Shown: positions 26,601 to 39,780, counted from the stretch's first letter. The stretch: DNA of 64,000 bases from Rusavskia elegans (GCA_011316305.1 SAUG01000004.1:1-64000), one strand, 5' to 3'. Numbers and translations are program-made. The notes: generated by a model not told the origin, from the letters alone.

Positions 26601-26806
26601 TAAATAGATATTCGTACTATAGATACTATTAGAGCTCCAATCCATCGAAAATCCACTTTTTGGATTTTTGGATTATTTGGATTAATTGGATTATTTGGAT
26701 TATTTGGATTAAGATGGCTGTCAGCCGGTCTAATCTGAAAATCCATTTTAGAATTCGCTGATGTTCCGAAATACCGATAGAAATCTATATCGAAATAGCT
26801 AATCTA
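23700..26806 (-). mobile_element. hAT-like element H3 (inverted), interrupted
   Basis: Inverted relative of H1/H2. It starts tagatttatcgttaaatcg and ends cgaaatagctaatcta. Flanks aaattaaa (23692-23699) and aaactaaa (26807-26814) differ by one transition, an 8-bp duplication. A 634-bp unrelated element sits at 26,130-26,763. Removing it leaves about 2.47 kb, the size of H2. RIP has destroyed the coding potential. Confidence 0.75.
26130..26763. mobile_element. RIP-spared 634-bp foldback-like insertion
   Basis: GC-rich sequence that keeps CA/TG, inserted in H3. Comparison with H1 shows that H3 resumes exactly on both sides. Ends are CATCAGC and GCTGATG (7-bp inverted). Host bases TT or TTC appear on both sides, so the target duplication is only 2-3 bp. 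Inside, about 26,157-26,190 and 26,265-26,313 form a large hairpin of agccgtctc / gagacggct units. The right end has several GGATTATTT repeats. There is no open frame, so it is non-autonomous. Superfamily is not assigned. Confidence 0.7.
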
Positions 26807-29129
26807 AAACTAAATATTTCTATTCGTTAATCTAGTAATTTTATTAAAAAGTATATTAAAAATAACTTTTTAAAACTATAGTAGATATTATATTTAAAGA
26901 CTTTTTCAAATATAACGCGGAAGTATACGATATATTTATTAAAGATTTTAGAAATAATGATAATTTCATTATAATATACTTTTATATAATCGCGATAATT
27001 TTATAAAATTCGGTCTATTATCTATTATATATATACTAACGAGTTATAGTATTCTAATAATCTCTAGTTAAAGATTTTCTATCTTCGATAGATTATTATA
27101 GTAAAACGATATCTATATAACTATATAACTAGAAATAAATAGAGAAAAAAAACCGTGTCGACCGTTTTAATATATTTAAACTTTTATAATAACATTAATA
27201 TTTCTAATTATATTAGAATAGAATATATATCGAAATAAGTAATTTTATTAAATATTCGAATATAAATTATAACTCAGCCTTTAGTAGATTAATTAAAGGT
27301 AGAAGGCTTTTAGATTATAAAGTAAAGAAAATTGAATTAAATACGATATTTAGTCCATTCTAAATAACTTTATTTATACAATTTATTAAAGATTTTATCG
27401 ATGATTCTTTAATTACGATATTTTAAGCTATAGACTCGCGATTATCTCGGCTTTTACTATTATTTCTAGTTATTAATTAAAAGAATCTCAATTTATTTAT
27501 CTTCGGATATTTTTATTTACTAGCCGAAATCGATCTATAGCGGTAGATATTTATTAATAATTTTTTAGCATTTATTAATCTTTTAAAATATTTCGTATAT
27601 AATTCCGCCGTTAGATAGATAAACTTTAGATAATACTAGTATTATAGCCGATATAACGAAATTAGCTATTTATATTATTATACTCGAAATATACTAGCTA
27701 ATACGAACTATTATAGCGATAGCTAAAAGTGTTTTCATTAAGTTTTTTTCTAACTACTTTTATTTTTATTTCTAGTCGCGAGTAATTTATTTTTTTAGAA
27801 TATTAAAAGATTGCTTCTAATATTATTACTATCGGCGATATAAAATAGATATATTTAATATACTATTATTATTAATCTATCGGTAGAACTTTCGGCGATA
27901 ATATAATTCGTATTTCTTTTTACTACCGATATAAATAGTATAAATAACTTGTTAAAAGGCTCGAATAAAAGATTTCGATTAAAAAAATCGAGATTTTTTT
28001 CTTTAACGTCTATAATTAAAATAATAGCGTCTCTTTTAAATAAAATAATAATCTTTTTTTTACTAAAAATTATTCATCGAACTTTAACTTCGCTAAATAT
28101 CTAGAGTTTAATTTTTAATTTCTAATATATAGTAAAGATTAATTTCTAGTTAAAGTAATCGAATATCTATTTTTTAGAAAATAGAATAGCCGATCTAATT
28201 AGTATTTTAAGAAAGCAAATTATCGACGCTATATATTTTACGATAAATATATACGAATAGTTTATTAGTAGTAAAGATTTAGAAAATAGAAATCTATTAC
28301 TATATATTAATTTATTTAGTAAATTTTATAAATAATATTTCGTACTGTCAATATAATAGACGTTATATTAACTTTTACTATTAAATATTATCTTCTATAA
28401 AAATTCCGGTTAATTAATAATATTTTACATTCGGAGTTTATATATATATTAAATATATTATTTATCAAACTATTAATATACGTTTATATATTTATATACT
28501 AGAATCTTTTAAAAATATAGCTATATTTCTATTTGTATTAATTGATTTACAAAGAATTAATAATAAATTAGTTTCTAGTAAACTATTTAAATTAAATTTC
28601 AAACTAGAATTTAGACGAAATTTTTTTAATTAAAAGAATATTATTTTAATTAATAGATAATATTATAGTTTTAGAAATAGATAAATAATCTTTCTTTTTA
28701 TATTTATAATACTTAGTCTACGAAGCGAATTTCTAATAGTAGTATTTATTTTTTTAGATCGAGACTGCCTTTTATCTATCAACGATAAAACGGTAGACGA
28801 TAATACGAAACCCGCCTATTAAATAGTAAAGCCGATATTTTATATATTTTTATAATCGTTGGATTTTTCGCTATTATTACTATATAGAATCTTTTTATAA
28901 TATTTCTAATTATAGCTTTTTTAGAATTTATCGCCGGATTAAAATCTATAGTTTAACTTTTAATTATTATAGTAAATCTATTTATCTTTTAATTTTTTAT
29001 TATTACTATAACGTAGTTTACTATTATTATAGCGTGGTTTATTTTAATACTATTTTATAATAATACGTTTTTCTTTTTTAATTAATTTATCTATAGATTT
29101 ATTATAGCGACGGCAAAGATTATTATAGT
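26807..29129. other. RIPed sequence, probably degraded element
   Basis: 2.3 kb of CA/TG-poor sequence with occasional higher-GC patches. No frames, termini or homology to the other elements were recognised by eye. Confidence 0.45.
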
Positions 29130-29560
29130 TAAACTGGCCGTCGGATCGGATTTCGAACCCGGATTAGCTAATCCGATCCGATCCGAGTCGGGTTAGACTA
29201 AAATATAATCCGACCCGATCGGATTTTAAACCCGGATTAGCTAATCCGATCTAACCTACTAAAACTAGATCTTAGTACTAAGTCCTAGTATAAAAGTATA
29301 ATTCTAATATAAAAATTATATAAATAATTTAAAAAAATTCTAATTAATTAACTACGCTAGCTAGAAGGATTCTAGTAAGATTATTTAAATTATCTAATTA
29401 TATTACTTTTATATATATTTGTATAATAAAATTAATTAATATATTATATTATTATATAATTAAATAAAAAGGTTTAACGGATATCCGGATTTAATCCGAG
29501 TTCGATCCGGACCCGACCGTTTAATAAATCGAATCGATTCGACCCGAAGTAGCTAGTCTA
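29130..29560 (+). mobile_element. hAT-like MITE M2 (431 bp), perfect 8-bp TSD
   Basis: It begins taaactggccgtcggatcgg and ends cgaagtagctagtcta. It is flanked by identical attatagt (29122-29129 and 29561-29568). Its middle shares aattaattaactacgctagc with the other MITEs. Non-coding. Confidence 0.85.
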
Positions 29561-30245
29561 ATTATAGTTCGAACTATATATTCGTTAATTCTAATTATTA
29601 TTACGGAATAGTAGCCGGTTCTATATTCAATTAGAATTTTACTAGAATTTGCTAAAGTTCTAGTTAATATATAATTTATAATTATCGAATCAATCGAATT
29701 TTCGATATTATATATATATAACCAAAACGGCTAATATAATATCCGCGTTATTTAAAAATAAAATTAAGCGTATTTTATTATTTATATAATTAATTACTAG
29801 TATCATTTAAATTTATCCGATCGTTATAATATCTACGTTTTTACTATTAATAATAGTATATTCGATATTATTTTTTGAATTATTATAAAAATATATATTT
29901 TTAAAAATATATCGGTATTATATTATTTTATAGAATATTTTATCCGATAATTTATAAAAATATATTTCGAGATATTTATACGAATTTTCGATATATCTAT
30001 AAAGTCTATTATATATAATCTAATCGATTTCATTATTATATTAATATTCGATTTATTTAAAAGATATTAATTAAAATACTTCGCGATAATGGTTATATTT
30101 TCGTTTTGAATATTAATATAAATCCGAATAGTAATTTAGAAAATGTTATAATAGACCGTTCTACTATTTTTAGTTTCTAATAGTTTCGAAATACTACTAT
30201 TAGAATTAAAATATCGATATTAGTAGATCGGAAACGATTTTTAGT
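29561..30245. other. RIPed sequence between M2 and T2
   Basis: AT-rich, CA/TG-poor. It continues the sequence interrupted by M2. No frame or boundary is seen. Confidence 0.4.
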
Positions 30246-31152
30246 TAGATTGATCGATTCGAATCGGATTTCCATCGAACCGTCGGATATCCGATCCGAT
30301 TTTAGGAATCCGATCTGGATTTAAACTATTAAATAGTCGAGTCGGATTATAGATTTTAATTTGAAAATTCGATCTAATTTATAATTATATTTAATAGTTA
30401 AATTCGAAATTTATTATAAATTCCATAAAATAATAATATATTCTATTTAATACTAGTTTATATAACGGTTATCTATAGATATTAGTTTATATATCGGTAT
30501 TATATAAATAGTAATATAACCTTTTAAATAATTCTATAAATATATATTCCTTTTTTTAAGTTTTTAATCGTATAGAATTTATTATTAACTAGCTATCGTT
30601 ATATTTTCGGCTATATCTCTAGATTCTATATTAATCTTTTAATTAACTAAACGTTGTTTTACTAAATAGTAATATATTTAACTTAGATTACGGCTAGTTA
30701 ATAATCTATAAATAATAAATATAGTCGGATATATATAATAATATAGTAATATAATATATTTATTTATTAGAAAAGTTATTATATATTCTTCTATTATATT
30801 CTATAAAACTATTAACGTTATTCTTTATATTCTATCGATTTTTCTATTTATATATATAATAGCGATACCGATAAAGATTTTATAATATAGTCTAGCGAAA
30901 AGTACTTTAAATATAGAATATTTAAAAATTTTCTAATATCTATAGATTTTTCGAAAAACGATAGTTTTAGATTTCTATTTATATTTCTTTTAAAAGAATA
31001 TTAATTAGACTATTTAAAGTATATTATTTCAGAATATTATCGATACTATATTTACTTTTTTCGATTTTACTTCTTTAAATGTTGTTTATAATTCTATAAA
31101 ATAAAGTTAATTTTTTATATTATTTTAATATATTATATATATTTAGATTTAT

Positions 31153-31996
31153 TTAGTTAATTTGTTTTGATTTTGATATCCGAGAAACCAGTGGTTCGGT
31201 AAATAAATCAAACGTTAGTATACTAGTAATAAATATATTATAACAGAATTTATATTCTAATTTAATTAATATAAATAACTATTCTTTAAAATTTTAATTT
31301 AAATTTATTTAATAATATAATATATTCTTCGATCGATAATTTAACGTAGAAATTTATATAGATAAATATACCTCGCAAATATCGCTTTTTTTCTTTTTCT
31401 ATTACTAGTAATATAAACCTAAAGATTTTTACGTATATATATATATTCCCGTAATAGCTACAGCTATAAACTAAACCAAACGATAGTATATTTATAATAA
31501 TTATATCTATCCTCGCAGCCGTTAACTATTTCGTTATAGCTAGAGTAATCTATTTCGACTTCGATAAAAAATTCCTTTTTACTATCTTTAAAATACGCTA
31601 TCCGAATTTTCTATTCTCTTTTAATTTAATTAATCGGATAAAGTTTCTAGTTGTAGTAGCTAAGCGTACTATCTAGTAATCTTTTTAAAATTAAATAGAC
31701 TAAAAAGTACTTTAATAGTTTAACGGAACGTTTAGATACGGGTTGTACGATAAATATAGCCGAGGCGACGGACGTGGATATGGTAGAGGATTCGTGATCG
31801 AATAAAGAAGGAAATAGTCAAATAGAAGTGATTGACTGCGCTATAAATCTTGCTTGACGAACTGTATACTTTCAGCTGTAAAATTTCTTTGTATATAAAA
31901 TACAATAATCGTTATCGTATATAACGTTGATGAAATATATATATATATATATATATAAAAATTCAATATAATTCTAAATAGAAACTTTTCAGAAAG
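31153..31996 (-). mobile_element. retroposon R, copy 1 (844 bp), 14-bp TSD
   Basis: Read on the minus strand it ends ...ATCAAAACAAATTAACTAA. This end is shared with two shorter copies (33,604 and 58,328). The target duplication atatttagatttat is exact at 31139-31152 and 31997-32010, and the flanks rejoin as continuous T2 interior. About 31,740-31,960 keeps CA/TG. Constant 3' end, variable 5' end and 14-bp duplications fit 5'-truncated non-LTR retroposition. No reverse transcriptase frame is visible. Confidence 0.65.
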
Positions 31997-33276
31997 ATAT
32001 TTAGATTTATATATATTATATCTTACGATATAATAAATAAAAGAAACGAAAGACTAAAAATAGAACAAAGTATAATATAGTAAAATATAAAATATTATAA
32101 TATTTTATTATAGTAGTTTATTTAATAAAAAACAGACAATTAAAAGTAAAATAAAATTATTTAGATAATCGTCGGCTATACTATAATTAGAAGGTTAGAA
32201 TTTTAAACGAGTTTATATACTTTTATAAATTTCTAGCGTATTTTGCTATTATAATATATAGAATCTTTAGAAAATTCTATAGCTGTTAGTTATATTACTC
32301 TATTGTTTTATATTATTTAATATACTATCAACTATATCTAGATTAATACTACTATCTATAAGATTTAAATTAATTATAAATCGTTAACGCGATTGAAAAT
32401 AATCTAATATCGAATATAAATTCTATAAAAAATAGAATATAGACTATATTATAACATATAAATACTTTAAAAAACTTTAAAAAATAGATTTTTAAAAAAT
32501 CGTAGATATAGAAGTAAAGCCCGTATTAAAATAGTACGCTAGAAACTAGAAAATAGATTATAGAATCGAGAAAGAAATTTATAGTAAAATAATAAAATAA
32601 TATATACTATACTAAATACTAATTCCAATATAATATTATACTATAAAAACTATCTATATAATAGAACTTTTATAGAAAGTACGGAAATAATAATAACTAT
32701 TAAATAATTAAAATAGAAATAGAATAAAATAATATATTAGAGTAATATATTAGATATAAATAGAGCTATTCAATATAGAAATATTTACTTTTAATATATT
32801 TTCTAATCTAATATCGTTATTAATAGTCCGAATAAAACAGTTTTAACGAAGTATATAGCTCTAATTATTAATTTTATCTAATAACAAGTAATCTATTATA
32901 TCGGCCTTTAAAAACTTTAATCCGTTAGAGTTCTAGATCTTTTAAAAAAATCGATAGTATTTATTAAAAAATTTAGTTATAGTAGAAATTCGGTTAATAA
33001 ATATATTAAATCTTTTTATAGAAAAAAGAATAAAAATAGCGATAATATCGTTAAAATTAATAAAAAGGATTAGATAATAGAAAGATATTCTTCTATATAG
33101 AATAATATTAAATTTAGAAATAATAGAAATTCAACTAAAAATATTAATTTTAATAGTTAAAATAAAGATATAGAGAAAAAGACGGAAGCGAATAATAATA
33201 AAAATATAAAAAAAAAATAAAAATAAAAATATAGAGAGAAATATTTAACTGTTTAACTAATTATATAGATCGAAAA

Positions 33277-33604
33277 CGTACGCAAGGGCTTTTAGTAAAT
33301 CGTAGTACTTGCGAGGGATATTGTAGGACTTGTATTACTGGTTAAAAAAAAGAAAAAGAAGCGATAACTGCGAGGTATAACCGTATATTTATCTGTGAAA
33401 ATTTCTACGTTAGTTAAATTATCGGTTAAAGGATACGTTATATTACTAAATAAATTTAAATTTAAATTCCAAAGAATCGTTATTTACGTTAATTAAATTA
33501 GAGTAAAAATTTACTACCGTATATTTAATGTTAGTATACCAACGTTTGATTTGCTTACCGAATCATTGGTTTATCGAGTACTAAAATCAAAACAAATTAA
33601 CTAA
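33277..33604 (+). mobile_element. retroposon R, copy 2 (328 bp), 14-bp TSD
   Basis: Shorter copy in the opposite orientation. It shares about 325 bp with the 3' part of copy 1 and ends ATCAAAACAAATTAACTAA. The duplication atatagatcgaaaa is exact at 33263-33276 and 33605-33618. It is less RIPed than its surroundings. Confidence 0.7.
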
Positions 33605-34601
33605 ATATAGATCGAAAAATAATAGTTTAAATAAAATATATTATTTATATATACTATAATATTAATAATAAATGAAAAGTCTACTAGACTAATCTATTTA
33701 ATATACTTTTAAAATCTTTTTTAAAAGGATTTTTTTCTAGAAATATAACGCTATTTTCTATTTCTATCCGATTAAATATATTCGATAGCTCTTTTAATAC
33801 TTCGTCGGGATCTAAATCTATAGTATAGTTATAATATTTAATAATTATCGTCTGTTTTATATACTATAAAATTATTTAGATTCGATTCTATCGATAAACT
33901 TTTCTAATAAAACTAAAAGTCCGATTAATTCCGACTAAAAATATTAGATAGGAACGAGCTATCTACGCTAATTTTAAAAAGTTCGAAGTATTTTTTTTCT
34001 AAAATATCTAATTTGGAATATCTTCGGTAGTATTAGCGCGAAGATATCGATTAGTTTTAAAAATAGATATTCGAAAAAATTAAAACTATCGAAAAAAACT
34101 ATTTAAAATAGTTATAGTAGGCTATTATTTAGTTAATTTATTTATAATATATTACTATTATATATTATTTTGTTTTCTTTTCTATAACGGATTCTATATT
34201 TTAGTAAATTAATGGAAATTCTATAGTATTTATTAAAGTATTTTTTAAATTTGTTTCGATATTTATCTATATATTTTAAATATACTTTTATATCTTTTTT
34301 CTATTTAATATTAGCTTAATTTTAATAAAGTTTAAATTTTACTATAGAATTAAAAATATTCGTAAGATTATTTATTAGTTTTCCTTTACTTTTAATATAA
34401 AAATAATATTTAATAAATTTAGTAAAAGTCTTTTCGTAAACTATTAATACTATCGCCTTTTAAAAATAGTTCGAAGCTATTATAACAATCAATATTATAG
34501 TGAAACAATTACAAAACGTACTATAAAATCGATATATTAGATAAATTCTAATATTTATAGTTCGCGAAACTACTAAAATAATTTTATAGAACGGCTATAA
34601 T

Positions 34602-34973
34602 TAGACTGGTCGTCGGGTCGGTTTTCGAATCCGGGTTGGTTAATCCGACCCGATCCGCTAAAATAAAATCTTGGCGCTGAACCCTAGTATAAAAGTATAA
34701 CTCTAGTATAAAAATTATTCCGGTTTATTTAAAAAAATTCTAATTAATTAACTACGCCAGCTAGAAAGATTTAAGTAAATATAAATATATTAGTTTAATT
34801 TATTACCTATAATATATATTTAATATATTAATATATAAAATATATTACTATATATAAAAGGTTTAGCGGGTATCCGGATTCGACCGTTTAGCGGGTCGAA
34901 CCGGTTCGACTCGTTAAAAAATCGGATCGGGTTATAGGATTCGACGGAAACTCGACCCGAAATAGCCAGTCTA
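34602..34973 (+). mobile_element. hAT-like MITE M3 (372 bp), perfect 8-bp TSD
   Basis: It begins tagactggtcgtcgggtcgg and ends aaatagccagtcta. It is flanked by identical gctataat (34594-34601, 34974-34981). It retains the clearest family termini (TAGACTGG...CCAGTCTA) and much CpG. Non-coding. Confidence 0.88.
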
Positions 34974-35250
34974 GCTATAATATACTATCTATAAACAAAA
35001 AAGATTATTATTTATCTATACTAAAAATAAATCTTTATATTTATAGGTCTCGCGAATTTTCTTCGAAAAATTCGTTAAAAATTTAGCGAAGTAGATATAT
35101 CCTACGAATTATAGAATAAATCGAATTTTATTAAATATAAAAACTTTAAATAAAGTTTCTAGCGCGGGAATTAGAGTTAACTCTATTTTAAAGTTTATTA
35201 AAGCGAAATTTATATTAAGAAAAAATACCGAAATAGATTATAATAGCGCG

Positions 35251-35643
35251 TAGACTGACCGTCGAATCGGATTCTATAATCTAATCCAATTTACTAAAAT
35301 ACTAAATTCTAATGTAAAAGTAAAATTCTACTATAAATCTAGTATAACTTTAGTATAGAAATTATATAAATTATTTTAAAAAATATTAATTAATTAACTA
35401 CAGTAGCTAGAAGCTTTCTAGTAGATATAAATAAATTAGTTTAATATATTATCTATTATAAATATTTTAAATTAATATATATATATAGATTAATTATTTA
35501 TATAGAAAGTTTAGCGAATATTCGAATTTAATTCGAATTCGATCCGGATCCGATTATTTAGCGAATCGAATCGGTTCGATCCGCTAAAATCGGGTCGGAT
35601 TCCCGATAGTTCGACGAAAATTCGATCCGAAATAGCCAGTCTA
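35251..35643 (+). mobile_element. hAT-like MITE M4 (393 bp), perfect 8-bp TSD
   Basis: It begins tagactgaccgtcgaatcgg and ends aaatagccagtcta, with atagcgcg on both sides (35243-35250, 35644-35651). Same family as M3, only about 280 bp away. Confidence 0.88.
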
Positions 35644-36819
35644 ATAGCGCGCGTCTAAAAATACTATTAGTTTAAAAATAATTTAGTTTATATTATCTAC
35701 GTATATTACCTTTTTTATAACGTTTAATAGATCGATACTAATAGCTGTAATTGATTTATTATCTAGTTAATAGATAATATTCTCGACTAATAGTTATAAT
35801 CTAATAGTTTTAATTAATATTTAAACTATTAAATTAATTATATAAATTAAACAAGATAGTAAATTTTTATAGTAAATTCTATCGACTATTAAATCGACTA
35901 AAAATCTTTTTAAATTCTTTTTTTAACGTAGAATTATTGCTGATATTATCGTTAATAATATCTAAAAGCTGCTATTTAAATTAGAAAACCTTTGAAAATA
36001 TTAATAGCTTTTAGTACTATCAACGAGCGAAGTAATTTATAGATAGAAATATAAATCTAAAAAGACGTTTTTAAAATAAAAGTTGTATATTAATCTAATA
36101 TATAAGTAATTTTAAATACGCGACCTTCTATAGATTTAATAAAATATATAATATAAATGAAATACGTTCTACGATTTTTAAATTAAATTTAATTCTATCG
36201 CGAATAGTTTTATATTTATTAAAAATTATCGTTATAAACTATATACGCTTAAATAGCTTTATATCTAGACGAAATATCTATAGTAGGTTTTTAAAATTCG
36301 CGTTTTTAATAGTCCGGACTGATAGATTTAAATCTAAGAAAGTTCTAAATAGATATTTATTTCAAACGTTTTATTTAAAAGTAGAATCTAGTTTAATATA
36401 GCTCTTTTTCTATTATAAAATAAATAAATTTTATATTATCTCTTTATATTATTATTTATAATTTATACGGATAAATTATATTTTAATAGTAGATTATAAA
36501 CTACGTCGTTTATATCCGTAGTAACTATTAATCGAAAGATATTTTTTTATAATAAATATATTTAAAGAACTGGAAGCTATAGAATAATTATAAATTTCAA
36601 AGTAATATTTATATATAATTTTAAAAAGACTATCTATTATTAAAGCTATCTAGTAGAATATATTTTATTAAAGCGACTGTCTACGCTAAAATCTTTTTCG
36701 TCTATAAAAAATCGGTTGTTTTTTTTTCGAATTCTATATTTAATATCTATAGCAATAGAAATATTAGATTACCATTATTAGAAATTTTAATAGTAATCTA
36801 TATTCTATTAAATAAATTT

Positions 36820-37243
36820 GGCCTGGATGACGTAGTGGCAGACTACGTTGCCTGGAAGTCTAACGGATCCGCGTTCTATTTCGGAGTTAGCGGAGTTAAT
36901 CCAACGGGTCGGAGGTTCGAATCCTTCGAAAGCTAATTCTAATACTTGAATTTTTTCTATCGATAAAGTCGATTTATATAGAGTTTTTATATAGTAGGTT
37001 TATATAGTAGATTATCTTGGCTTGAAATAGCTGGTTCGATTGAAGTAAATTAAGTTAATTAAAATTAAATAGACTACGGTTTCCCTTTGGATTTTAGTTC
37101 AGGTCTAGCTCCTTCGAGAATTGTAAATTGAATTCGCGGTAAAATAGTCGAATCTAAATAATTACGTAATTTAATCGATTAGTACTTTTAATATTAATTC
37201 GTAAAAATTAATCAAAAATCCGAATGATTAAATCGTATATATA
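36820..37243 (+). mobile_element. tRNA-derived SINE, copy 2
   Basis: 424-bp copy of the SINE at 17,011. Box B ggttcgaatcc (36914-36924) is intact, and the box A region ttggcctggatgacgtagtgg is mutated. The target duplication is tattaaataaattt (36806-36819) and tattaaatgaattt (37244-37257), one transition apart. It lacks the 18-bp head duplication of copy 1 and is more RIPed. Confidence 0.85.
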
Positions 37244-37831
37244 TATTAAATGAATTTTTTATTATTTCGAAATACTAGTTCTAGATAGTCGGTTCGAATT
37301 TTATTTACTATATTTTTAATAATCTATTATTAATTTTTATATTAACGATTAAAATTAACTGAAATTCGGATTATAGATCGGTTTAGAAACTGGTTTATAG
37401 ATTAATTAAAATAGATATTATTTAACGAGAATCTAGTAGAAAAGCTTTCGTTAGACGTATCGGTCTAAAAAATAAAAAAGAAAAAATAGATATTTATATT
37501 AGATATTTTATATTACGTTTCTATAATAATAATATAGAAAGATAATATAAATATATAGATATTAAATAATAATACGAATAGTGTTTATTATTTAATTAAT
37601 AATAATAAAAAGTATACGTTAATATTAGAAATATCTAAAGTCTTTAATATATTATTAGAAAAAAAAAGAAATTAATAGATAGTATAATATAAAAAAAATT
37701 ATATTTTAATACTAGAATTATATTTTTATATATAATTCCAGCGTTTTAGCCGATTAAACCCGGATATTCGATTTCGATACGGGTTCGAATCGGATCGAAC
37801 TATAGAAAAATCCGATCCGACGGCCAGTCTA

Positions 37832-39780
37832 TTTCTAGTATTATATTTTCTTTAAAACGTTAATTAAATTATTTTTATTCCCGCTATAAATTTTTCGAAC
37901 AATTTATTATAAAAGTTAACTATATTAGCTTCGTTTTTTTCAACGTCTAAATTCTAAAATTAAATCTATCAAAGAAATATTAGTAGTAAAAAAAGTTAAA
38001 TAAATCTTAGAAATAGAATTAACTCGAAGATATTTCGACGGTCTAATAATTCGTACTCTCTAGTTAGAAGTTTTTGGTAATTTATAAAGATTTAAGATTT
38101 AATAGTAGCTAGATTTATAAAACTATCGACGTTATAATTTTCGATTAACTATTCGAATTTTTTAATTATTATTTTAAAAGTAAATATTTTTCCAACTATT
38201 TTATAGAATAGAATATAGTTTCCGGTCGAATTAAAATTTTAAACAATATATTTATAAGATATTAATATTTATATCTAGTCGGTAATTTAATAATCGACTA
38301 GTATTTATATTCTAGTATCACTTTATAGAATTTATTTAACTAGAAAGCGATATTTATATAATTAGCTTTTCTACTCGTTTATTCTATTACTAGATAAAAT
38401 TCTAATTTAATAATTAATTGAAACTAAATATCGACGTAATAGAGTTTTATATAATAGATATAAAGTAAATCTCTAAAAAAGCTAGCCGATCGAAAAACTT
38501 TAGATCTATTTATTTATCTATTTAAACGTTTTATCTAACTGTTTTAACGATTATTAAAAAATCTAATAAAAGATTTAAAAGAATTAAAACGATTAAAGAA
38601 AATAACTATTTAATATTACTAATTGAAACAAGTATACTATAGATATATAGTAATCGGAATAATATAAAAATAATCTATAAAATCTATATATATAAAAGAG
38701 AAAATAAAGTTAATAGAAATGGTTTTATAACGTTAATCATTTTAGATTAACATCCGCTAATATAATAAAAATCCAGCCAATAAACAATCGTAACAATTAC
38801 GGTTTAAAATAAATTAAAATAAATTTTCGAAGTAATTACCTTAGAGGCAAGTACTCATTTTTGAATAAAACGTCGATATAAAGTTATCTAAAACGTTTAA
38901 TTAATTTAAAATCTACTAATAGTTAAAATCTAATTAATAAAAAATATTATATCAATTTAGAATTTGTCGATAGTTCGATTTTACTAGAAGTTTTATTAAA
39001 AGTGGCCGTTTTATCTAAGAATAAATTTATTTAAATTTTTTATTAATAGTAAATTAATAGCTAGTCGATTAAAATAACAAGTCAATTAGAAATCTATTCG
39101 ATATAAATTAGAAATTAATTAGAAATTAAAATTAACTAGAAGTTAAAATTAATTAGAAGTTGAAATTAACTAGAAGTTCAAATTAACTGAAAGTTCAAAT
39201 TAACTAAAAGTTCAAATTAACTAGAAGTTCGAATATTAACTGGATATTCGAATATTAATTCTTTCTAAAAAACTATATTTAAATAATCGACTTTCGCGTA
39301 ATTAATTAATTATTAGTACTAGTTTAGATTAGATCGATAGATTAATTCTATATCACGTGACTCTCTGAATCTCACGTAGTAAAATTCTGATTACTAATTC
39401 TGATTACTAAGTAGTCTAATATTCGAATCCCGCGAAAACCTCTTTTTTGGAAATTTTCATCCGATTTTTACGCCTTCTATAGGGTATCTAGAGTACTATA
39501 ATCGACGAATAAAGCTAGTTTATTACGTAACCTATAGGTTCGCTTATTTTCAGCCTAATTTTACTATTAAAGTTAATAGAAAAACTCGTTGTTAACTAGA
39601 TGTTAAACAGATATTAAAAATTTAATTCGTTAACGAGTTATCTATAGGTTAATTTATTACTAGTAAACTTCTAGTTACTAAAAAAGCCTAGTTTTAACTA
39701 AACTCGAAGTTTATATATAACTTCTGATTACGTAATACAGCGAGTCAATTTTTAATTCGTTTAAATTAACCACCAAAGGA
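37832..39780. other. RIPed flank of island 2
   Basis: Degraded repeat sequence; 38,640-38,790 resembles 18,020-18,150. CA/TG reappear gradually from about 39,340. There is no gene. A short tandem array is listed separately. Confidence 0.5.
39121..39245. repeat. 17-bp tandem repeat
   Basis: About seven copies of a 17-mer of the form aaattaactagaagttc, varying at two or three positions, mostly by transitions. It lies near the border with the gene island. Confidence 0.8.

Larger units (their letters stand above)
30246..37831 (+). mobile_element. composite hAT-like element T2 (7.6 kb) with nested insertions
   Basis: The left end tagattgatcgattcg (30246) and right end gacggccagtcta (37831) are flanked by tttttagt (30238-30245) and tttctagt (37832-37839), one transition apart. 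Nested within are two retroposon copies (31,153-31,996; 33,277-33,604), two MITEs (34,602-34,973; 35,251-35,643) and a SINE (36,820-37,243). The interior at 30,560-31,120 and 31,990-33,240 matches T1 (11,600-12,200 and 12,240-14,030). The parts at 33,620-34,600 and 35,650-36,800 are not explained. Coding capacity is destroyed by RIP. Confidence 0.5.
10150..39780. repeat. RIP-mutated AT-rich transposon block 1
   Basis: About 29.6 kb with no intact gene. CA and TG dinucleotides are nearly missing over long stretches, TA is extreme and CG is retained (for example the many gatcggatcgg segments). This is what RIP (CpA to TpA) produces. Homologous units recur in both orientations, and sibling copies differ mainly by C/T and G/A. 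Individual elements are listed separately. Islands that keep CA/TG (17,011-17,442; about 26,130-26,763; about 31,740-31,960) are later or RIP-spared insertions. Confidence 0.9.

Noticed and set aside
31153..33604. 2.45-kb element with long terminal inverted repeats
   Set aside because: The two inverted segments each have their own target duplication, so they are two separate retroposon copies in opposite orientation.
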